From positions 1 through 17,551 of the forward strand of contig JAKRWB010000198.1 of assembly GCA_022353185.1 (NCBI GenBank): a DNA stretch of 17,551 bases, read 5' to 3'. Position numbers and translations under genes: made by a program. The notes under the pieces are model-generated. The model did no database searches and was not told the origin of the DNA. It was given only the letters and a program-made list of their open reading frames with translations. Shown here piece by piece: positions 14,114-17,551 of this stretch. The first letter of the stretch is position 1. Each line of letters opens with the position of its first letter. The stretch is from ANME-2 cluster archaeon. GTDB lineage: Archaea > Halobacteriota > Methanosarcinia > Methanosarcinales > Methanocomedenaceae.

Positions 14114-14677
14114 TTAAATGGGTATCCCCCAGAGGGGGTACCATTTTTCCACATTTTTTTCTATGGGAAGTTCGCTATCCATCACTGACCTGAGCCTGAA
14201 TTCCAAATTGTTGTCCCTTTGGTGGCTTTTTTTAGGGGCGAATGGATAATATGCGCCCTGCTTGTAATTGTATATCCAGTAGACCTTATCCTCACCCTGA
14301 AACCTGTATATTGCACATAATAGTTGTTCACTGAATCCATGCTCAATAAGGGTCTGAGAAATGAGATGGATGTTGGTTACCAGGTCTTCGAAATCCGGGT
14401 CTTTGAGTATTACCCATAAATAGTTGAATTCATCCTTTTGCACTTTGTATTCTGTACCTGTCTCCTTACAGCTATATTGAAGCAGTTCCTCTACTTCCAG
14501 ACGTGCTGCTGCATACCTGGAAGATTCCATGGATTTAAAACAGATGCCGGCTGACCCGACGGGTTTTAGTCCCAGGTTAACATCAAGAGTAATGCTGGCT
14601 GTAGAAATCGCGAAAAGCCTATCTACCTTGGCTTTAGGAAGTTTACTCTTCCCCAATATAGCATCCAGGAATCCCAT
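14114..14677 (-). CDS. pspAB: PspA-associated protein PspAB
   Basis: A 187-residue soluble protein of the PspAB family. It begins MGFLDAILGKSKLPKAK and continues DRLFAISTASITLDVNLG, KPVGSAGICFKSME, DEFNYLWVILKDPDFEDLVTNIH and VYWIYNYKQGAYYPFAP, ending near KWYPLWGIPI. The fold is probably an alpha/beta domain of unknown activity. It lies immediately downstream of htpX with a one-base stop/start overlap (TAATG), so it is translated from the same mRNA. The pairing of PspAB with the HtpX protease and PspA is a recognised genomic association. Its last codons lie within the bidirectional hairpin region 14117-14145. Confidence 0.85.
   Translation of the reverse strand: MGFLDAILGKSKLPKAKVDRLFAISTASITLDVNLGLKPVGSAGICFKSMESSRYAAARLEVEELLQYSCKETGTEYKVQKDEFNYLWVILKDPDFEDLVTNIHLISQTLIEHGFSEQLLCAIYRFQGEDKVYWIYNYKQGAYYPFAPKKSHQRDNNLEFRLRSVMDSELPIEKNVEKWYPLWGIPI
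14117..14160 (+). terminator. Hairpin terminator of pspA-pspAA within the pspAB 3' end
   Basis: AATGG-G-TA-T-CCCCC (14117-14130) pairs with GGGGG-TA-CCATT (14134-14145) around an AGA loop with two single-base bulges. TTTTT and then a longer T-tract (up to 14160) follow on the plus strand. The stem encodes the last residues of PspAB on the other strand. Confidence 0.75.
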
Positions 14678-15555
14678 TACATTTCCAACTCTGTTTCTAA
14701 TTTTTCAAGTGCAGCAATACGTTTCTCAACGGTTGGATGGGTTGAGAACAGTCTCATGACTGATGAACCGGACAATGCAGGGATGATGAAGAAGGCGTTC
14801 ATACCTTCCACCTTTCTCAGGTCGTCGGTTGGTATCCTGGGCATAACTCCGCTTATCTTCATAAGGGCAGAAGCCAGTTGTGAAGGTGCTCCCGTGATCA
14901 GTGCCGCCCCCCTGTCTGCCGAGAATTCACGATACCTGGACAGGGTCCTGATAAGCATGAGACTTATGACCCAGACCAGTATCGATACCAGCCATACTGC
15001 CATAATGCCACCTGACCCACGATCTCTATTCCCTCCCCCAAAGAACAACAGATACCGCACAAGGAAGAAAGCCACTGTTGAGAGGAAGCTGGCAATGGTC
15101 ATTACCATGACGTCCCGATTCTTCACATGACTCAGTTCATGGGCGATAACTGCTTCCAATTCGCCTGGGTTCAACGTTTTCATGATACCGGTGGTGACAG
15201 CTACTACGGCTTTCTTCGGACTCCGACCTGTTGCAAAAGCATTGGGTACCGGGCTGTTGACCACAGCAATTTTTGGTTTTGGCATATCTGCCATAGCACA
15301 GAGCCGGGTAACCATTTCGTGAAGTCTTGGCTCTTCACTTTCAGATACTATCTTGGCCTTCATACTCATCAGGACCAGTTTATCTGACATGAAATACTGG
15401 ATGAACATGAATCCTCCTATGAAGAGGATCATGATATTCGTGCTCACATTCTGGAATGATAAAAATGCCAGGAATAATAGGTACACTGCTGCAAGCAGGA
15501 ACATGGTGAATACCATCCTGCCCTGCAGGCCCCAGTCTGTGTTCCATTTTCTCAT
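14677..15555 (-). CDS. htpX: HtpX-type membrane zinc metalloprotease (M48)
   Basis: A 292-residue M48B protease with about four membrane helices (residues about 14-32, 40-56, 150-172 and 186-204). The zinc site is complete: HELSH at 139-143 and Glu210 in SRYREFSADRGA. FATGRSPKKAVVAVTTGIM before the catalytic helix is typical of the family. The C-terminal FSTHPTVEKRIAALEKLE is also usual. HtpX degrades damaged membrane proteins from the cytoplasmic face. A GAGGTG lies 13 bases from the ATG, which is longer than usual. A TATA-like CAATATAAACG (minus strand, 15596-15606) gives a short leader. pspAB follows with a one-base overlap, forming one arm of the convergent Psp module. Confidence 0.95.
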   Translation of the reverse strand: MRKWNTDWGLQGRMVFTMFLLAAVYLLFLAFLSFQNVSTNIMILFIGGFMFIQYFMSDKLVLMSMKAKIVSESEEPRLHEMVTRLCAMADMPKPKIAVVNSPVPNAFATGRSPKKAVVAVTTGIMKTLNPGELEAVIAHELSHVKNRDVMVMTIASFLSTVAFFLVRYLLFFGGGNRDRGSGGIMAVWLVSILVWVISLMLIRTLSRYREFSADRGAALITGAPSQLASALMKISGVMPRIPTDDLRKVEGMNAFFIIPALSGSSVMRLFSTHPTVEKRIAALEKLETELEM

Positions 15556-15650
15556 AGGTTTATTGACACCTCTTGATTAAAAATACCATTAATTCGTTTA
15601 TATTGTTTCTTTGCCATTTAAGGGGTTTGTGGTTAATGTTAATAAATTGT

Positions 15651-15674
15651 ATTATCAAATTTCAGTTTGATAAT
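15651..15674 (-). terminator. Inverted repeat after the COG1751 gene
   Basis: ATTATCAAA (15651-15659) and TTTGATAAT (15666-15674) are perfect 9-bp arms around a 6-base loop, beginning one base past the TAA of the COG1751 gene. The following minus-strand sequence is AT-rich but has no long T-run. It may be a terminator or, being upstream of htpX, an operator. Confidence 0.5.
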
Positions 15675-15675
15675 G

Positions 15676-16251
15676 TTATTTTTCCCTTGGCATGCAGATG
15701 ATCTCCCGTATCTGCAGACCATAGAAGTTGTTGGAATGGGCAGGTTTGATAACACAGGCCACGTCAGCACCGTATGCGGTTCCGCCCACAGCTATGACTT
15801 CGCCTTCCATGGACAGGGCACCGGAATCCGCTGCCATTATTACGACCTCCACTGCCACCTTGAATCCTTTGCCAAAGAGCTTGCGCAGGGTATCGGCCAC
15901 AATCTCTATCCGGCTTATCCCACCTGTGTCTCTGGATAGCGACTTCTCTACACCTGATAACATATGTGACTGGGATATGATCTCCACACCCATCTCATTC
16001 AAACGGGAGACGTACTGGCTTTCCATATCCCATTTTCCTTCTTCAGTGGTTCCGTACTGATGGGTTACCACTATCAGGTTGATGTCCTCCTCTTGCAATG
16101 CTTCTGCCATAGCTACACCCGTCTTACCAGAGGTGCTGGCCACAACTACTTCCTTAATACCCATCTCAATGGCGCGAATCTTGACAGCTTCAATTACGGC
16201 GGCGGTGTTCTCTTCCCCGGGCTTTTCGAAATATGTAATGCTTTTCTCCAA
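15676..16251 (-). CDS. Pyruvate-kinase C-terminal-domain-like protein (COG1751)
   Basis: A 191-residue stand-alone alpha/beta protein related to the C-terminal domain of pyruvate kinase. Landmarks are ITYFEKPGEENTAAVIEAV at the start, VVVASTSGKTGVAMAEAL (phosphate-binding-like loop), LIVVTHQYGTTEEG, and VEVVIMAADSGAL with EGEVIAVGGTAYGADVACVIKPA near the end. No pyruvate kinase catalytic barrel is present. The true reaction is unknown; a small-molecule or phospho-ligand binding role is likely. The start is TTG at 16251, supported by GGAGAGG ending 6 bases upstream (about 16258-16264); no ATG fits. It lies alone between two AT-rich intergenic regions. Confidence 0.85.
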   Translation of the reverse strand: MEKSITYFEKPGEENTAAVIEAVKIRAIEMGIKEVVVASTSGKTGVAMAEALQEEDINLIVVTHQYGTTEEGKWDMESQYVSRLNEMGVEIISQSHMLSGVEKSLSRDTGGISRIEIVADTLRKLFGKGFKVAVEVVIMAADSGALSMEGEVIAVGGTAYGADVACVIKPAHSNNFYGLQIREIICMPREK

Positions 16252-16409
16252 TATGTTCCTCTCCAGAAAATTAATGTAATGTCTAATGGTATTTCAGGTA
16301 TTTAATTTTTCTAGTATCTTTTTGCTTAAAAAGACGGTCAAAAAACCACGTATTTGAGTGTATGGTGCAATGAGGTAAGAGTCGGAGTTAATTCGTGGGT
16401 CTTAATGGA

Positions 16410-16431
16410 GGCTGAATCAATACATTCAGCC
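16410..16431 (+). other. Perfect hairpin GGCTGAAT-N6-ATTCAGCC
   Basis: An 8-bp perfect stem with CAATAC loop, extended by GG/CC after one A-A mismatch (16407-16434). It has no T-run and lies directly before the first 19-bp repeat. It could be part of a small RNA or a protein-binding site. Confidence 0.55.
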
Positions 16432-16434
16432 ACC

Positions 16435-16453
16435 TTTAGAAAACTTATTTGCC
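16435..16453 (+). repeat. 19-bp promoter-like repeat, copy 1
   Basis: TTTAGAAAACTTATTTGCC is identical to 17115-17133. It lies 21 bases before an ATGAAAAATG at 16475, exactly as copy 2 does before the deoxyribosyltransferase gene. The AT-rich centre at this distance fits a TATA element for a leaderless transcript. Confidence 0.75.
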
Positions 16454-16474
16454 AGGGATGGACTCCTGATAATC

Positions 16475-16561
16475 ATGAAAAATGGAGTGAAAAATCTGAT
16501 TTATGCGAATTTTAATGCGATAAATACACTGATTTGTGGGGATAATCCAGGAATTTCGTAG
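16475..16561 (+). CDS. Possible 28-residue micro-ORF
   Basis: ATG at 16475 opens 28 codons (MKNGVKNLIYANFNAINTLI...) ending TAG. It is listed only because the start is placed relative to the 19-bp repeat exactly as the start of the downstream deoxyribosyltransferase is, and both begin ATGAAAAATG. The peptide has no recognised family, no SD and no similarity to the other protein after residue 3. It may equally be a non-coding transcript or a decayed gene start. Confidence 0.25.
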   Translation: MKNGVKNLIYANFNAINTLICGDNPGIS

Positions 16562-16682
16562 GTTTTACGAAGGGTTTTTTTAAACAGTCAGGAAAATGAA
16601 TCTGGTATTAAATTACTAAAAAACAGATTCGACATTCTACTAAAATCAGAATGCCAAACCTGAATAAGTTATTCCACTAAAA

Positions 16683-16901
16683 CTAGTTTCTCTTTATTCC
16701 CAGCCAGCCGGATCCTTTGCAAATTCGGCAAGGTTGGCCTGTGACCACATAACCATTTCCTTTACAAAACTGGCAAACTTTTGGTGGTTCTTTTACCATA
16801 ACTGTTGTTTTTCCACCACAGGCAGGGCATTCTTCTCCCTCAGCTTCACCTACAACTTTACAAAATCCACAGAGCTGTTCCGAATATATTGTCTCATCCA
16901 T
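16683..16901 (-). CDS. Small zinc-ribbon protein with DnaJ-type CxxCxGxG motifs
   Basis: A 72-residue protein made almost entirely of metal-binding pairs: CGFC and CPACGG in the N-terminal half form one ribbon, and CQFCKGNGYV plus CRICKGSGWL give two CxxCxGxG units as in the DnaJ zinc domain. There is no J-domain or other part. The role is probably protein or nucleic-acid binding, or assistance to a larger partner; the partner is not evident here. ATG 16901 is chosen because GGGAG (16912-16916) is 10 bases away; ATG 16910 would be only one base from it, although it cannot be excluded. An inverted repeat CAAGTT-AAAA-AACTTG (16916-16931) overlaps the SD. Confidence 0.75.
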   Translation of the reverse strand: MDETIYSEQLCGFCKVVGEAEGEECPACGGKTTVMVKEPPKVCQFCKGNGYVVTGQPCRICKGSGWLGIKRN

Positions 16902-16915
16902 TTTATTCATTCTCC

Positions 16916-16931
16916 CAAGTTAAAAAACTTG
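16916..16931 (-). promoter_or_regulatory. Small palindrome at the SD of the zinc-ribbon gene
   Basis: CAAGTT-AAAA-AACTTG is a 6-bp inverted repeat with a 4-base loop, adjoining the SD GGGAG on the minus strand. It could hide the SD in an RNA stem or bind a regulator. Confidence 0.35.
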
Positions 16932-17114
16932 ATTTTTACATCATGATTTAGTGCACCTTATCTGTTGCGATTTTTTTATTACCACACCATAATATGTCAC
17001 GAAAATCAATGACAGTATCCTGAATATTTTTCTGAAGATTTTTATGTCAATGGTTGTTGCTGTGACCTGCCAGGAATTCTAAACCAGAAGTATGTCTATT
17101 CGTAAGTAATGATT

Positions 17115-17133
17115 TTTAGAAAACTTATTTGCC
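17115..17133 (+). repeat. 19-bp promoter-like repeat, copy 2
   Basis: Identical to 16435-16453 and 21 bases before the ATG at 17155. It is the only promoter-like element close to the deoxyribosyltransferase, which lacks a clear SD, so a leaderless transcript is likely. Confidence 0.75.
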
Positions 17134-17154
17134 TGTGCCGACCATTCAGGTTAC

Positions 17155-17551
17155 ATGAAAAATGTCTATCTTGCAGCCCCGCTTTTTTCCGATGCCGAAT
17201 GTGATTTCAACTGCAAGCTCAGGGACGAACTGGAAGGGCTCGGCATGAGTGTGTTCCTGCCGCAGGAGCACTCCAACGATATCAATGATCAGCGGGATGC
17301 CAGGCAGGCGGGCATATTCAGTAAGAACGTGACCAACATCAATGAGACGGATATGGTGGTAGCGGTGCTGGATGGTGTGGATGTGGATTCGGGCACGGCG
17401 TGGGAGATTGGGTATGCCTATGCGCGGGGGTTGCCCGTGTACGGGCTGCGCACGGATTTTCGGACCATGGGTATTGAGGGGACTGTGAATTTGATGATAG
17501 AACGGTCGGTTGTGATGTGTATGGGCATGGGGGAGCTGGTGGAGCGGTTGA
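17155..17551 (+). CDS. Nucleoside 2-deoxyribosyltransferase family protein (3' end at window edge)
   Basis: The frame opens at ATG 17155 and runs 132 codons to the window edge with no stop, so the gene is cut there, probably close to its end. YLAAPLFS at the N-terminus and DVDSGTAWEIGYAYARGLPVYG (Glu84 as the likely nucleophile) are the motifs of PF05014. Family members cleave or exchange the glycosidic bond of deoxynucleosides or nucleotides in salvage or pool sanitation. No strong SD precedes the start; the 19-bp repeat lies at TATA distance. The second half is markedly G-rich with G-ending codons (GTG, CTG, GGG), unlike the AT-rich DNA before it. Confidence 0.88.
   Translation, partial: MKNVYLAAPLFSDAECDFNCKLRDELEGLGMSVFLPQEHSNDINDQRDARQAGIFSKNVTNINETDMVVAVLDGVDVDSGTAWEIGYAYARGLPVYGLRTDFRTMGIEGTVNLMIERSVVMCMGMGELVERL

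Larger units (their letters stand above)
16252..16682. other. 431-base AT-rich intergenic region with several hairpins
   Basis: No convincing protein gene is seen. It holds the COG1751 SD (16258-16264), a possible stem CCACG-T-ATT/AAT-T-CGTGG (16346-16354 with 16390-16398), an 8-bp perfect hairpin (16410-16431), and the first copy of a 19-bp repeat (16435-16453). A 28-codon ORF (16475-16561) comes next. Three further inverted repeats follow: GAATCTG/CAGATTC (16598-16604, 16624-16630), CATTCT/AGAATG (16633-16638, 16648-16653) and GAATAA-G-TTATTC (16662-16674). Confidence 0.6.

Noticed and set aside
16902..17114. Possible tRNA or small gene in the gap before the second 19-bp repeat
   Set aside because: No T-loop consensus (GGTTCRA), no cloverleaf and no sizeable open frame with an SD was seen; the sequence is AT-rich and unremarkable apart from the palindrome at 16916-16931.

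Overview
The window looks like a chromosomal segment of a methanogen-type euryarchaeon, most likely in or near the Methanosarcinales (ANME-2 relatives included). The evidence is an archaeal RPA with its partner protein, a Methanosarcinales-like enolase, DUF531, a small siroheme sulfite-reductase-like protein, and a PGF-CTERM sorting tail on a Lon-like protease. TATA-like boxes sit near starts, and Shine-Dalgarno (SD) sites match the archaeal 16S tail (GGAGGTGA). This placement rests on recognition of protein families, not on a search.

Layout: 1-480 is the right end of an IS1634-type insertion sequence, which abuts the 3' end of a DUF1015 gene (484-1782, minus). Divergent from that is an nfeD-stomatin (SPFH) pair (2007-3675), closed by a strong hairpin terminator. 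Next come a GNAT acetyltransferase and a DUF531 gene (3752-4715). An AT-rich block of a winged-helix regulator and a divergent 83-aa protein (4716-5475) follows, then a second, truncated copy of the DUF531 3' end (5496-5591). The minus strand then carries a short MscS-like channel, a 625-aa secreted Lon-like serine protease and a small sulfite-reductase-like protein (5610-8818). On the plus strand lie RPA and its associated protein (8989-10800), a terminator, and enolase (10900-12171). After a convergent DUF1614 membrane protein comes an archaeal Psp-type envelope module: pspA-pspAA (plus, 13130-14103) meeting htpX-pspAB (minus, 14114-15555). A COG1751 pyruvate-kinase-C-like protein, a structured AT-rich intergenic region, a small zinc-ribbon protein and the start of a nucleoside 2-deoxyribosyltransferase finish the window.

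The recurring theme is envelope maintenance: NfeD plus SPFH, MscS, a secreted S16 protease, DUF1614, and PspA/PspAA/PspAB/HtpX. The known link is between PspA, PspAA, PspAB and HtpX, and between NfeD and SPFH proteins; a link across the whole window is my inference.

The less ordinary signals are these: (i) the duplicated DUF531 3' end flanking a two-gene AT-rich block; (ii) three well-formed palindromes placed over or beside probable promoters; (iii) a 19-bp repeat present twice, each time exactly 21 nt before ATGAAAAATG; (iv) two nearly identical OB-fold units in RPA; and (v) a possible structured RNA in the 16.3-16.7 kb gap. I saw no tRNA, rRNA or CRISPR array.
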